A DNA stretch of 9,705 nt from Bacteriovoracaceae bacterium UBA7317 (GCA_002474345.1 DKQD01000065.1:13855-23559); one strand, 5' to 3'. Positions 1 to 7,415 are shown, numbered from the stretch's first letter. A program made the numbers and translations. Notes: generated by a model not told the origin, from the sequence alone.

Positions 1-230
1 CCCTTTACCAAATCCTCTTCGTTGATTTCATCGACATGGGAAAAAAGGTTTGAAAATTCTTCACTATTTTTGGCGTGAACTTTATTGAAATAATGAAAAG
101 GTAAAAATGACTTATTGCAATTAGAGCATTTTTTAACTTCTGACTCAGACTCGATGATAAAACCACAGACATGACACTTTTTAATTAAAGTCTTTTTCGT
201 AGGAGATTTAATTTTTTCAGTTATTTTCAT
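1..230 (-). CDS. Zinc-ribbon protein, N-terminal part (truncated by window edge)
   Basis: The first 76 codons of a minus-strand gene are visible and the 3' end lies outside the window. The start is ATG at 228-230, preceded by GGAG with a 7-nt spacer. The N-terminus is lysine-rich. Two CxxC pairs follow (C19-x2-C22 and C35-x2-C38, as CHVCG and CSNCN), which is the usual layout of a small structural zinc ribbon. After about residue 45 the visible part becomes acidic and polar. I do not recognise a family. Such ribbons occur in regulatory or nucleic-acid-associated proteins, but no function can be assigned. The leader is unusually structured (see the hairpin entries). Being real and coding is likely; the role is unknown. 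Confidence 0.7.
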   Translation of the reverse strand, partial: MKITEKIKSPTKKTLIKKCHVCGFIIESESEVKKCSNCNKSFLPFHYFNKVHAKNSEEFSNLFSHVDEINEEDLVK

Positions 231-231
231 G

Positions 232-261
232 GGGGAACTCCAAAAGCTAGTTTGCCTCCCC
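232..261 (-). promoter_or_regulatory. Possible start-site-sequestering stem in the leader of the zinc-ribbon gene
   Basis: On the minus strand GGGGA (257-261) can pair with TCCCC (232-236), which lies just upstream of the ATG. The GGAG ribosome site would sit in the loop. The stem is only 5 bp, so this is a suggestion of translational control and not a demonstrated element. Confidence 0.2.
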
Positions 262-273
262 TGGCCAATTAAA

Positions 274-300
274 GAAGGCCATTCCAATTATTTGGCCTTC
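274..300 (-). repeat. 8-bp inverted repeat (GAAGGCCA / TGGCCTTC) upstream of the zinc-ribbon gene
   Basis: Perfect arms lie at 274-281 and 293-300 with an 11-nt loop. A third copy of the core, TGGCCA, sits at 262-267 and could pair with either arm, so two mutually exclusive structures are possible. On the minus strand the hairpin is followed by TTTAATT, too weak a U-tract to call a terminator. It could be an attenuator, a protein-binding site or a weak terminator for the upstream gene. The rest of the 231-416 spacer is AT-rich and holds no ORF that I can support. Confidence 0.45.
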
Positions 301-398
301 AAAGAAATTTATCGGTGAGTTTTTTTTAAAATTAATAAAAAAGGAGAAAATTTTGCCTAAAAAAAACGAAAAGGTCGGCTTCTAGAACAAACCAAGTG

Positions 399-414
399 GT
401 AGTATATTTACTAC
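399..414. repeat. 6-bp hairpin just after the stop of the receiver-like gene
   Basis: GTAGTA (399-404) and TACTAC (409-414) are separated by 4 nt, two bases past the stop codon of the minus-strand gene. The stem is A/T-rich. On the minus strand it is followed by CACTTGG, not by a T-run, so it is at best a poor terminator or an RNA 3'-end stabiliser. Confidence 0.3.
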
Positions 415-416
415 TT

Positions 417-782
417 TTAAGCAGATAGCTCTTGAATTTTCTTCAAAAGGATATTGAGGTTTTGTGTTAAAGGTAGATAAGCATTGGCACCAACTTCTAT
501 CGCATCTAGCATATCTGTCCCTCCTTTTCCGCCGAGGAACAGAATAGGAAGCTCTCTTTGACTAAAGTTTGTTCTTAACAGAGTAATAAGTTCAGTTGCT
601 GCCATATCCTGTGAATCTCCAATGACGACAATAAGCTCGAAAGTTTCTTGCTCTATCAGATGGACCGCATGGAACCCCCCTGTAGCAACTTTTACATTAT
701 ATGCTTTTCGCAGTGCTTGACTTATTTGGTCTCTTAGCTGTTTTTTCTCTGCAACCAAAAGAAGACTTTTGTTATCACTCAT
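417..782 (-). CDS. Stand-alone degenerate receiver (pseudo-receiver) domain protein
   Basis: The 121-aa protein has the length and alternating beta/alpha pattern of a single CheY-like receiver domain and no output domain. Strand 1 is SLLLVAE, strand 3 FELIVVI, strand 4 LPILFLG, and GANAYL precedes strand 5. The active site is eroded. The acidic pair after strand 1 is A11-E12, the phospho-acceptor Asp position is I54 (D56 is two residues later), the switch Thr/Ser position is G84, and the conserved Lys-Pro after strand 5 is L105-T106. Canonical Asp phosphorylation is therefore unlikely. It may work as a phosphorylation-independent protein-interaction module. ATG at 780-782 has a good GAGG site 9 nt upstream, followed by a run of eight A. 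It is transcribed away from the ABC operon, across a spacer with a strong dyad. Confidence 0.8.
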   Translation of the reverse strand: MSDNKSLLLVAEKKQLRDQISQALRKAYNVKVATGGFHAVHLIEQETFELIVVIGDSQDMAATELITLLRTNFSQRELPILFLGGKGGTDMLDAIEVGANAYLPLTQNLNILLKKIQELSA

Positions 783-823
783 TTTTTTTTGACCTCAACA
801 TGTAGATCCTATGTGCAACTCAC

Positions 824-856
824 TGTTGTGTAGGTGCACTATACACATACACAACA
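824..856. promoter_or_regulatory. Candidate operator: 13-bp-arm imperfect palindrome in the divergent spacer
   Basis: The arms 824-836 (TGTTGTGTAGGTG) and 844-856 (CACATACACAACA) are complementary at 12 of 13 positions, with a 7-nt centre. The dyad lies between the receiver-like gene and the ABC operon. It overlaps the best plus-strand -35 candidate, and its centre holds a minus-strand TATAGT. Its size and position fit a dimeric repressor site controlling one or both directions. As RNA it would also form a hairpin, but no T-run follows it. Confidence 0.5.
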
Positions 857-870
857 ATTATCTATATATT
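842..870 (+). promoter_or_regulatory. Candidate sigma70-type promoter of the ABC/EamA operon
   Basis: TACACA (842-847, 4/6 to consensus) and TATATT (865-870, 5/6) are separated by 17 nt. Transcription would start near 877, giving a leader of about 65 nt before the GTG at 943. The -35 hexamer lies inside the right half of the 824-856 dyad. In AT-rich DNA such matches are common, so support is moderate to low. Confidence 0.35.
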
Positions 871-942
871 AGTCTACGAAGAAGCACATTCAAATGGATG
901 GAAAATTTAAACCCATTTTGCTCATCATGAAGGTTAAACATC

Positions 943-1986
943 GTGAAAAAGACAGTAATCTACTCACAAAAACTTGAAAAAAAGTTTACCAGTTACAAAA
1001 AAGAACCTGGGCTTTTGGGGTCTTTAAAATCTCTTTTTGTCAGAAACTATATTACAAAAAAAGCAGTCAAAGATTTTAATTTGGATATTAAACAAGGAGA
1101 AATCATTGGCCTTCTTGGCCCAAATGGAGCTGGAAAAACTACCCTCATGAAAATGTTTACGGGTATTGTTGTGCCATCAGAAGGAACTCTAAAAATTTTA
1201 GGATATACACCATCTGAAAGAGATAGACTTTTTAGAAAAAAGATTGCACTCGTGATGGGACAGAAGTCTCAACTATGGTGGGATATCCCTGCTATGGACT
1301 CGTTTCTACTACTCCAAAGGTTTTATGAGATTGAAGAAAGTCAATTTCAAAAAAGAATCAAAACCATGAGTGAACTCCTTGATGTTGATGATCTCCTCCA
1401 TATTCATGTGAGAAAACTTTCCCTGGGAGAGAGAATGAAAATGGAGCTAATGGCATCTCTTATCCATTCGCCAGAAATTATCTTCTTAGATGAGCCCACA
1501 ATTGGCCTTGATTTGATATCACAGGAAAATATAAGAAATTTTATAAAAGAATATCATCAAAAAAATAAATGTACGATTATTGTAACGTCTCATTATATGG
1601 CCGATGTCCAAGCTTTATGTGAACGCCTCGTGCTTATTTTTGATGGTGAAAAAACTTTTGATGGACCTCTTTCAAAGTTTGAAACGATCCTAGGTAAAGA
1701 GAAAAATGTAACTTTCAACTTTTCTTCTCCCCAAGACCCTACTCTAGACTTATGGAGTTCTTTTGAAGCCCAATGGGACTCTCATAAAATTCAAGTTGAT
1801 TTACGAATACCTGAGGATAAATTAAGAAGTGTTGCTTTAAATATTATTAAAGACTTTCCCGTAACTGAATTTAACACAGAAAAAATGCCAATTGAAAGAG
1901 TTATGAAAACTTTGATGAAAAATCCCCAAATAGTTAAACAATTGAATGGGAATAATGGACCTCACGAATTAAACGGAAGGAATTAA
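943..1986 (+). CDS. ABC-2 type exporter, ATP-binding subunit (COG4586-like)
   Basis: The 347-aa cytoplasmic ATPase energises the two membrane proteins encoded next. All ABC motifs are present: Walker A GPNGAGKTT (59-67), Q-loop around Q107, signature LSLGER (159-164), Walker B IIFLDEP (179-185), D-loop GLD (188-190) and switch His217. The stretch GQKSQLWWDIPAMDSF (106-121) and the basic N-terminal extension before Walker A are typical of the ATPase of the uncharacterised COG4586/4587/3694 exporter triplet. About 100 residues follow the nucleotide-binding domain. The start is GTG at 943 with GAAGG at 929-933. An in-frame TGA at 928-930 excludes a longer start. The stop is 1 nt before the next ATG, so translation is probably coupled. 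The substrate is unknown. Confidence 0.92.
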   Translation: MKKTVIYSQKLEKKFTSYKKEPGLLGSLKSLFVRNYITKKAVKDFNLDIKQGEIIGLLGPNGAGKTTLMKMFTGIVVPSEGTLKILGYTPSERDRLFRKKIALVMGQKSQLWWDIPAMDSFLLLQRFYEIEESQFQKRIKTMSELLDVDDLLHIHVRKLSLGERMKMELMASLIHSPEIIFLDEPTIGLDLISQENIRNFIKEYHQKNKCTIIVTSHYMADVQALCERLVLIFDGEKTFDGPLSKFETILGKEKNVTFNFSSPQDPTLDLWSSFEAQWDSHKIQVDLRIPEDKLRSVALNIIKDFPVTEFNTEKMPIERVMKTLMKNPQIVKQLNGNNGPHELNGRN

Positions 1987-1987
1987 G

Positions 1988-2785
1988 ATGGGACACGCCC
2001 TTAAATGGTGGCAAACAATTAAAATTTCCTGGAGTAATCATACTGCCTACAGAATGAATTTTTTCCTTCAGGTTATAGGTCCAGCTTTAGTCTTCTTTTT
2101 TGTAAAATACAATCTTTGGTCTTCTATATACTCTGATGAGTCAGTTGAAATTATCAAGGGCTACACATTATCTCAAATGATTGACTACCACGTTTGGGCC
2201 ATGATCGTTGGCCTTTTGGCAAAAGGGCACTCTGCCCTAAACCTTTCTGAGGATATTAGATTGGGTAGGATTTCCAATTTTCTCATTTACCCCTTTAATT
2301 TTTGGGAATTTCACACAGCAAGCTTTCTTTCATTTCAGATTTTACAAACCATTATTGTCTCAATAAGTATTTGCATCTTCTGGTCTCTAGGCATTTTAAG
2401 TATTCCTTCTGCCTCTATTTTAATGTCTGGCTTCCTCTATTGCCTTTTCGTCAGTTGCTTTTGGTATACACTTCAATATTTAACTGGTCTCGTTGGATTC
2501 TGGCTTGAAGAAACTTGGATTTTGAGGGTCATTTTAGAAATCTTAACAGCTTTTTTATCCGGTGCTATAATCCCCTTAGAGCTTTACCCAAAATGGTTCG
2601 TTAGTATCCTCGAGTGGACACCTTTTCCTTATTTAACATATTTTCCAATCAAAACCTTTATGGGACAAAATAGTGAGCTCATTGCAAGTTATTCAGTCGT
2701 AACAATTTGGATCATCATATTTTGCTTTATCAACCATATTATATGGAAAAGAGGCATTAAACTTTATACCGGTGCAGGGATGTAG
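1988..2785 (+). CDS. ABC-2 exporter permease, first subunit (COG4587-like)
   Basis: The 265-aa inner-membrane protein has about six hydrophobic helices, near residues 24-44, 66-82, 112-136, 141-162, 178-200 and 234-254. A conserved cytoplasmic loop motif SEDIRLGRISNFLIYP (87-102) and the C-terminal KRGIKLYTGAG match the ABC2_membrane_6 style of permease. It should pair with the next gene's product as an asymmetric transmembrane dimer driven by the upstream ATPase. ATG at 1988 follows GGAAGG (1975-1980) with 7 nt spacing, and the ribosome site lies inside the ATPase gene. Family and topology are well supported; the cargo is not known. Confidence 0.87.
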   Translation: MGHALKWWQTIKISWSNHTAYRMNFFLQVIGPALVFFFVKYNLWSSIYSDESVEIIKGYTLSQMIDYHVWAMIVGLLAKGHSALNLSEDIRLGRISNFLIYPFNFWEFHTASFLSFQILQTIIVSISICIFWSLGILSIPSASILMSGFLYCLFVSCFWYTLQYLTGLVGFWLEETWILRVILEILTAFLSGAIIPLELYPKWFVSILEWTPFPYLTYFPIKTFMGQNSELIASYSVVTIWIIIFCFINHIIWKRGIKLYTGAGM

Positions 2786-2788
2786 ATA

Positions 2789-3592
2789 GTGAAAAATCTT
2801 AAACAAACTATTTTTTATTACCTTAAAGTTTATGAAAAGTTTGTCTCAACAAGTATTTCCGTCGGAGTCAGTTTTAGGACAAGCTTCACGTTACTCCTCC
2901 TCATGGACCTTTTCTTTTATTTTAGCACCCTCCTCTCTGTTAATTTTATATACGATCACATACAAATGATTGGTCCTTGGGATAAAAACCATCTTCTTTT
3001 CTTTATTTCTTTTATGCTCGGGATCGACCATCTTCATATGACACTGGTCAGTGAAAGCTTCTGGGAACTATCCCATTCCATCAGAACGGGTGACTTAGAT
3101 TTTGCTCTGATAAAACCAGCAAATTCCGTCTTTAGCGTTTTCTTTCGATACTTTAGACCATCAACTATTATCAATATTTTTGTTGTTTGGACTTTTATTA
3201 TTTATTATGGGATCCAAGTTAAGCTTGAGCCACTTTCTTGGGTTCTTCTTCCTTTCCTCATGTTCTTGGGGTTCTTCCTCTTTGTCGTGATTGAATTCAA
3301 TATCGCTGCCAGCATGTTTTGGCTAAAAGAAGGACTTGGAATAAATTTTTTAAGGATGCAGCTTCAACAACTGGCCCGTTGGCCAAACTTTATTTATGCT
3401 TCAATTGCCAGAAAATTTTTAACAGTCTGCCTCCCTATTCTCCTTGTAGGAAGTGGACCTATACACTTCCTATATGACTATGGAAAATGGCCTTTAATTT
3501 TGAGTATGGTTGCTGCAAGTATTGTTTTCCTTTTCATTTTGAAATTTGTTTGGAGGAGTGCTCTTCGCCATTACAATTCAGCCTCCAGTTAG
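2789..3592 (+). CDS. ABC-2 exporter permease, second subunit (COG3694-like)
   Basis: The 267-aa membrane protein also has about six helices, near 30-56, 67-84, 124-142, 148-178, 207-226 and 234-254. The loop motif IRTGDLDFALIKP (98-110) is the counterpart of SEDIRLGRI in the first permease. The C-terminus WRSALRHYNSASS closely resembles the typical ending of COG3694 permeases. The start is GTG at 2789, with AGGGA at 2776-2780 and a 3-nt gap after the previous stop, so the three ABC genes form one translationally linked unit. A divergent pair of permeases with one ATPase gene implies a heterodimeric channel with an ATPase homodimer. Substrate unknown. Confidence 0.87.
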   Translation: MKNLKQTIFYYLKVYEKFVSTSISVGVSFRTSFTLLLLMDLFFYFSTLLSVNFIYDHIQMIGPWDKNHLLFFISFMLGIDHLHMTLVSESFWELSHSIRTGDLDFALIKPANSVFSVFFRYFRPSTIINIFVVWTFIIYYGIQVKLEPLSWVLLPFLMFLGFFLFVVIEFNIAASMFWLKEGLGINFLRMQLQQLARWPNFIYASIARKFLTVCLPILLVGSGPIHFLYDYGKWPLILSMVAASIVFLFILKFVWRSALRHYNSASS

Positions 3593-3618
3593 CTAGAAAC
3601 CTATGGAAAGAATAAGAA

Positions 3619-4512
3619 ATGATTCAAAATCAGGTCAAATCAAAAGATTATTTCCTCCTTACAATTTTAGGTGCCATTTGGGGTTCTGCATTTTTTAATA
3701 TTAAGATTGCACGCCTTTCCTTTGAACCATTCACCATTGCTTTTTTTAGAGTCCTTTTAGGTTCTATTCCAGTCATAGTTTATTGCTGGTACAAAGATGT
3801 TAAAATTGAAGCTTTTTCAAAAGAGTGGTCTTCCTTTCTTCTCATAGGCTTAGTCAATCTAGTTATTCCCTTTTTTATGATTAGTTATAGTATCAACTCG
3901 ATTCAGAGTAATTTAGCCGCTCTTCTCATGGGGAGTAGTCCACTGACAGCTTCACTTATAGGACGATTTTTCTTAAAAGAAGAAAAAATTAACCTTTTAA
4001 AATTTCTAGGCGTTTGTTTAGGATTTTCGGGCCTCATTTTTCTCTTCTTTGACAAAAATCTTTTAAATCAATCTAATATACCAAAAGCTTTGCTCGTTCT
4101 TTTGGCATCTAGTTTTTATGTTATAGGCGGAACTCTTACAATAAAAATGAGCTCAAAGGGAAAATCTAACGAAAATGTTACGGCATCTACCCTCATTTGG
4201 GCAACGATATGCCTTATCCCCTTTTTGATATATGAATCTCCTTGGAGTACTACACCAAGCATGAAATCCGTTATGTCTCTTGTATACCTAGGCCTTTTTC
4301 CTACAGGTTTGGCCTGGTCCGTACGATTTCATATTTTAAAAAGGAATGGTCTACTCTTTCAAAGCCAGGTCGCCTACCTTATTCCTCTATTTGGAGTCAT
4401 CTTAAGCTCTCTTTTTATGAAAGAACCAATCACTCCAAAAATAATAATTTCACTAGGGGCCGTCATTTGCGGTATTTATTTAGTTAAAAAAGGAAAGGAA
4501 ATCAAAACCTAG
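3619..4512 (+). CDS. EamA/DMT-superfamily transporter
   Basis: The 297-aa inner-membrane protein has about ten helices arranged as two tandem EamA domains (about 11-145 and 156-291). Family marks are the N-terminal [11 protein letters not shown] (19-29), FFLKEE (117-122) closing the first half, and the equivalent LFMKEPIT (265-272) in the second half. Related proteins export amino acids, metabolites or toxic compounds, or import nucleotide-sugar-like solutes; the substrate cannot be inferred here. ATG at 3619 follows GGAAAG (3605-3610) with 8 nt spacing. The 26-nt gap after the ABC permease, with no terminator, suggests one operon. The stop codon overlaps that of the convergent radD gene. Confidence in the family is high. 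Confidence 0.9.
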   Translation: MIQNQVKSKDYFLLTILGAIWGSAFFNIKIARLSFEPFTIAFFRVLLGSIPVIVYCWYKDVKIEAFSKEWSSFLLIGLVNLVIPFFMISYSINSIQSNLAALLMGSSPLTASLIGRFFLKEEKINLLKFLGVCLGFSGLIFLFFDKNLLNQSNIPKALLVLLASSFYVIGGTLTIKMSSKGKSNENVTASTLIWATICLIPFLIYESPWSTTPSMKSVMSLVYLGLFPTGLAWSVRFHILKRNGLLFQSQVAYLIPLFGVILSSLFMKEPITPKIIISLGAVICGIYLVKKGKEIKT

Positions 4513-6254
4513 TGCATGGATAGTTCTTCAAAAAAAATCTTTTCTGTAATTTTCCAAAACTTGTCCTGCTTTCTAGCTATGATAAACTTAGGAACTCTAA
4601 GAAGCTTTTGATATTTAATTACTTCTCCAAGATTTGAAAAATGCTGACTCAACTCAGGTCTTTTCATATGAGATCTTAAAAAGTTAATGTTAAACTTTTT
4701 AAAATTTACTGATGAATTTAAATAATGGATTTCAGACAGGTATTTTCCATCACAGTCGAAATACTTGATATCTAAAAAAGGTGTACCTCTTTTATCAACC
4801 CTCTCTTCCATCTTTACGCTATCAGGACTTAGAACATGGGCATTTTTTGAAAGCTTGGCCTGTTTTAATTTGGAATCAGCATCGATAAGGATATTCGAAC
4901 ACTCCCTGCACTCCCTTGCCGTCACATCATTTTCTGCATTACATTTATTACAAATTTTATAACGAAACCGATAACCACAAGGCTCAAAAGAAAGCGTTAC
5001 AGGGTCTTGTATTCCTCCACGGCATTTACGACCATAATGCTCCACAACTTCTCCATCAAGGTTTACGATGCCCCAAAAATCATTTTCAAAACCACATTGA
5101 GGGCAAGGCACTTGGACAGGTTCTGAAGTTTTATTGGGTCTCTTCCCGCTAATTTCCGGTCGATAAATATCGTGACCCATTCCAGTATAGTCCAATATGA
5201 AACAATCTTTTTTATTACTGTGAAGCCTCAAGCCTCTTCCAATAATTTGTTGGTACAAGCTGACGGATTCTGTTGGACGAAGGATTGCAATCACATCTAC
5301 ATGAGGAGCATCAAATCCTGTTGTTAAAACGGAAACATTAACAAGGTATTTGAACTTTTTCTCTTTGAATTCTTCTATAATTTTATCTCGTTCTGAGTCT
5401 TCGGTGTCACCAATAACTATTTTTGCCTGTCCTTTTGGTAAGGCTTCAAAAATTTCCTTAGCATGTCTTACCGTGCTAGAAAAAATCATCACGCCCTGTC
5501 TGTTGTAGGTTTCCGTGATATCAATAATATTTTTTATTATAAGAGGAGTAAGTCTTTTTTGCTTTTTTAAAAGTTCGTCCACCTGGGAAGTTGTGTATAG
5601 TCTATTAGAATCAGTAAGCTCTGAAAAATCGTAGCATGTGACAGGAATATCAACTTTAACAGGTTGAGTGAGGTATTTATTTTTAATCATGTATTCTAAA
5701 GGAAGTTCGAAAACACATTGTTTAAAGAATCTTGTTTCTTCAGACTGAATAACACCCTTATAATTCAACTCATAAATCCAACCAACTCCTAAACGGTAGG
5801 GAGTTGCTGTTAGACCCAAAATACAAATATGAGGATTTCTTTCCTGAAGTTTTTTTATAACGGTAGCATACTGTGTATCGCCTTCAGAATTAACACGATG
5901 ACATTCATCAATAATAAGCAATGTAAAACCATTAAAAAATGAGTCTTCAACCCTAGCGACTGACTGGATGCTTCCAAAGATAGCCTTTTGAGATGACTCC
6001 TTTTGATTTAAACCCGCCGAGTAAATTCCAGCTTCAAGTCCATATGAAATGTATTTTTCGTGGTTTTGTTCTACAAGTTCCTTAACGTGGGCCAAAATTA
6101 GGACTCTTCCCTTTGCAATTTTAGCAAGCTCTGCAATAACAAGGCTTTTACCTGCACCTGTTGGAAGTACAATGACAGCAGGGTCTCTTTTTTTCTTGAA
6201 GTAGTTAATGGAGTTTTCAACAGCTTCTTGCTGATAGGGTCTTAATTTATACAT
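4509..6254 (-). CDS. radD: RadD-type SF2 ATPase/helicase-like DNA repair protein
   Basis: At 581 aa it is close to E. coli RadD (formerly YejH, 586 aa) and collinear with it as I recall that sequence. The N-terminus LRPYQQEAV (4-12) is the Q-motif region. Motif I is PTGAGKS (31-37), motif II DECH (116-119), motif III TATP (149-152), motif V TTGFDAP (311-317) and motif [11 protein letters not shown] (335-343). A cysteine-rich region follows with two likely zinc sites: C384/C387/C411/C426 and C435/C438/C449/C452. In E. coli RadD is a RecA-like ATPase that interacts with SSB, stimulates RecA strand exchange and aids survival after DNA damage. ATG at 6252-6254 matches the family N-terminus, though the Shine-Dalgarno sequence is weak. 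It appears to have its own promoter in the 127-nt spacer. Confidence 0.93.
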   Translation of the reverse strand: MYKLRPYQQEAVENSINYFKKKRDPAVIVLPTGAGKSLVIAELAKIAKGRVLILAHVKELVEQNHEKYISYGLEAGIYSAGLNQKESSQKAIFGSIQSVARVEDSFFNGFTLLIIDECHRVNSEGDTQYATVIKKLQERNPHICILGLTATPYRLGVGWIYELNYKGVIQSEETRFFKQCVFELPLEYMIKNKYLTQPVKVDIPVTCYDFSELTDSNRLYTTSQVDELLKKQKRLTPLIIKNIIDITETYNRQGVMIFSSTVRHAKEIFEALPKGQAKIVIGDTEDSERDKIIEEFKEKKFKYLVNVSVLTTGFDAPHVDVIAILRPTESVSLYQQIIGRGLRLHSNKKDCFILDYTGMGHDIYRPEISGKRPNKTSEPVQVPCPQCGFENDFWGIVNLDGEVVEHYGRKCRGGIQDPVTLSFEPCGYRFRYKICNKCNAENDVTARECRECSNILIDADSKLKQAKLSKNAHVLSPDSVKMEERVDKRGTPFLDIKYFDCDGKYLSEIHYLNSSVNFKKFNINFLRSHMKRPELSQHFSNLGEVIKYQKLLRVPKFIIARKQDKFWKITEKIFFEELSMH

Positions 6255-6289
6255 GGGCGGATCATATAAACATCCTGCCTTTGTGTCAC

Positions 6290-6319
6290 TTTAAACCAGC
6301 GATTAATGCATGAAATCAA
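6290..6319 (-). promoter_or_regulatory. Weak candidate promoter for radD
   Basis: On the minus strand TTGATT (6314-6319) and TTTAAA (6290-6295) are 18 nt apart, each matching 4 of 6 consensus positions. The remainder of the 6255-6381 spacer is AT-rich, with no clear terminator hairpin behind the upstream SRPBCC gene. I see no LexA-like box that I could defend. Confidence 0.2.
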
Positions 6320-6381
6320 GATAAAGTAATACATTTTTTTAAATTAAAATTAATTAAGCCCACTAGTAAATGAAGAAGCGT

Positions 6382-6834
6382 TTAGTTATGTGGAAGTAAC
6401 TTTTTTTCGAGGGACGATAAAGACTTTTCAAAAAGCTGGTTTCCTCTTAGTTCAAAAATTTTATCTAAGAGAAAAGATCCAATTAGAGGAATTGCTACAT
6501 TTCCGATAGATGTCCAGGTAATGTGGGTTCCCTCCCCCTCTGAATTTAAAATTAATTCCCCTTTTTCATGAATAATAGGAAAAGGCCTTGCTTTTTCTAT
6601 TTGATAAACCATCCTAAAGGGTGGTTCAAAATGGATTATTCTTTCGATAAATTGAATAGGGCCTAAATTTATTTTTCTTAAAGCACCCTTCCCGTTTTTT
6701 TCTTCGATTCCATGCTCTAGAAGGACTGAACCGGTGACTCCTGGAAAATTAGTATAGTTTTCATGATCGCTTATTATATTAAAAACGGCATCTATATCAC
6801 TTTTTACAAATTTTTCGACTTTAATTTTAAACAT
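6382..6834 (-). CDS. SRPBCC (START-like / polyketide cyclase-type) family protein
   Basis: The 150-aa protein has no signal peptide. It starts with a strand-helix unit typical of the family (VEKFVKSDIDAVFNIISDHENYTNFP, in two parts: strand 2-10, helix 12-22), has a central set of beta strands (IERIIHFEPPFRMVYQIE, about 63-80; ITWTSIG, about 104-110), and ends in a long helix (about 120-147) that would cover a hydrophobic cavity. Members bind lipids, polyketides or other hydrophobic ligands, or assist coenzyme Q handling; none of these can be singled out here. ATG at 6832-6834 follows AGGTG with about 8 nt spacing. It lies 14 nt downstream of the secreted-protein gene and is almost certainly cotranscribed with it. 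Confidence 0.8.
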   Translation of the reverse strand: MFKIKVEKFVKSDIDAVFNIISDHENYTNFPGVTGSVLLEHGIEEKNGKGALRKINLGPIQFIERIIHFEPPFRMVYQIEKARPFPIIHEKGELILNSEGEGTHITWTSIGNVAIPLIGSFLLDKIFELRGNQLFEKSLSSLEKKLLPHN

Positions 6835-6848
6835 TTTTAAAACACCTT

Positions 6849-7415
6849 TTATCGGAAAAAGCCTTCTGAAGTAAAACCAATAAGGGCTTGATACTCTTCG
6901 ACCCTCGAATAATAAAGCAAAGAAGAATCTGTGCCAGACCCCTTCCTTTCACCAAAATCTTTAAGGTATTTTCCTTCGATAAAAAGTCCAAATAACCTCA
7001 ATCTAGCTGAGGCAAGATAACCAGAATAGAATATTGTATTACTATATTTACTTGAACCAAAACCATAATAGAAGCCTACTCCAACGTTGAAAGGTAAAAA
7101 ATTAAAAAATCTTGCAACAATATTTGAAGAAAGCCTCCAAGCAAAAGGATCATCTAAAAGACTGTAAGGCATATAAGAGACTCCTCCTTCCCAAGTGAAG
7201 AATTTACCAGCGCCTATTCCATATACACCTAACCCCAACCTTCTCTTTTTATCCGTAATTGTCTTTTCAAAAGTAGTAACATTAGAAGAGTTTTGTTTTT
7301 TTAAATAGACCTTAGGCTCTGATGTGAGAAGATAAATTCCTCCTTCACCTTTGCCATCTTGAGCCAAAGTATTAAGAGAAAAGATAAGATTAATGAAAAC
7401 AATAAACTTTTTCAT
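6849..7415 (-). CDS. Secreted, probably outer-membrane beta-barrel-like protein
   Basis: With the start at 7413-7415 the product is 188 aa and begins with a clear signal peptide, MKKFIVFINLIFSLNTLAQ, with probable cleavage before Asp20. The frame is open upstream to an ATG at 7482-7484, but that start has no ribosome site and would bury the signal peptide. AAAGGA (7424-7429) supports the inner start. The mature part has many short alternating aromatic and glycine-rich segments (LGLGVYGIGAG, FNVGVGFYYGFG, LFGLFIEGKYL) that look like transmembrane beta strands, ending in ALIGFTSEGFFR. No cysteine, no enzymatic motif and no named family is recognised. A small outer-membrane barrel is the best guess. 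Confidence 0.7.
   Translation of the reverse strand: MKKFIVFINLIFSLNTLAQDGKGEGGIYLLTSEPKVYLKKQNSSNVTTFEKTITDKKRRLGLGVYGIGAGKFFTWEGGVSYMPYSLLDDPFAWRLSSNIVARFFNFLPFNVGVGFYYGFGSSKYSNTIFYSGYLASARLRLFGLFIEGKYLKDFGERKGSGTDSSLLYYSRVEEYQALIGFTSEGFFR

Noticed and set aside
399..416. Hairpin plus TTTT as a plus-strand terminator
   Set aside because: No plus-strand gene lies upstream of it, and on the minus strand no T-run follows the stem.
2302..2508. Plus-strand open frame inside the first permease gene
   Set aside because: It lies wholly within a well-supported membrane protein gene in another frame, has no ribosome site and encodes no recognisable domain.
3551..3587. TGGAGG/CCTCCA inverted repeat at the end of the second permease gene as a terminator
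   Set aside because: The stem is only 6 bp with a 25-nt loop, lies inside coding sequence and is not followed by a T-run.
4242..4487. Plus-strand open frame inside the EamA transporter gene
   Set aside because: It is an out-of-frame shadow of a clear ten-helix transporter, with no independent signal.
4765..5152. Two plus-strand open frames antisense to radD
   Set aside because: Both are short, lie opposite the conserved cysteine-rich part of radD and lack ribosome sites.
943..6254. Exporter, DMT carrier and helicase viewed as a defence or mobile cassette
   Set aside because: radD is a conserved repair gene on the opposite strand. There is no integrase, transposase, nuclease, toxin or attachment-like repeat, and all genes look like ordinary chromosomal families.
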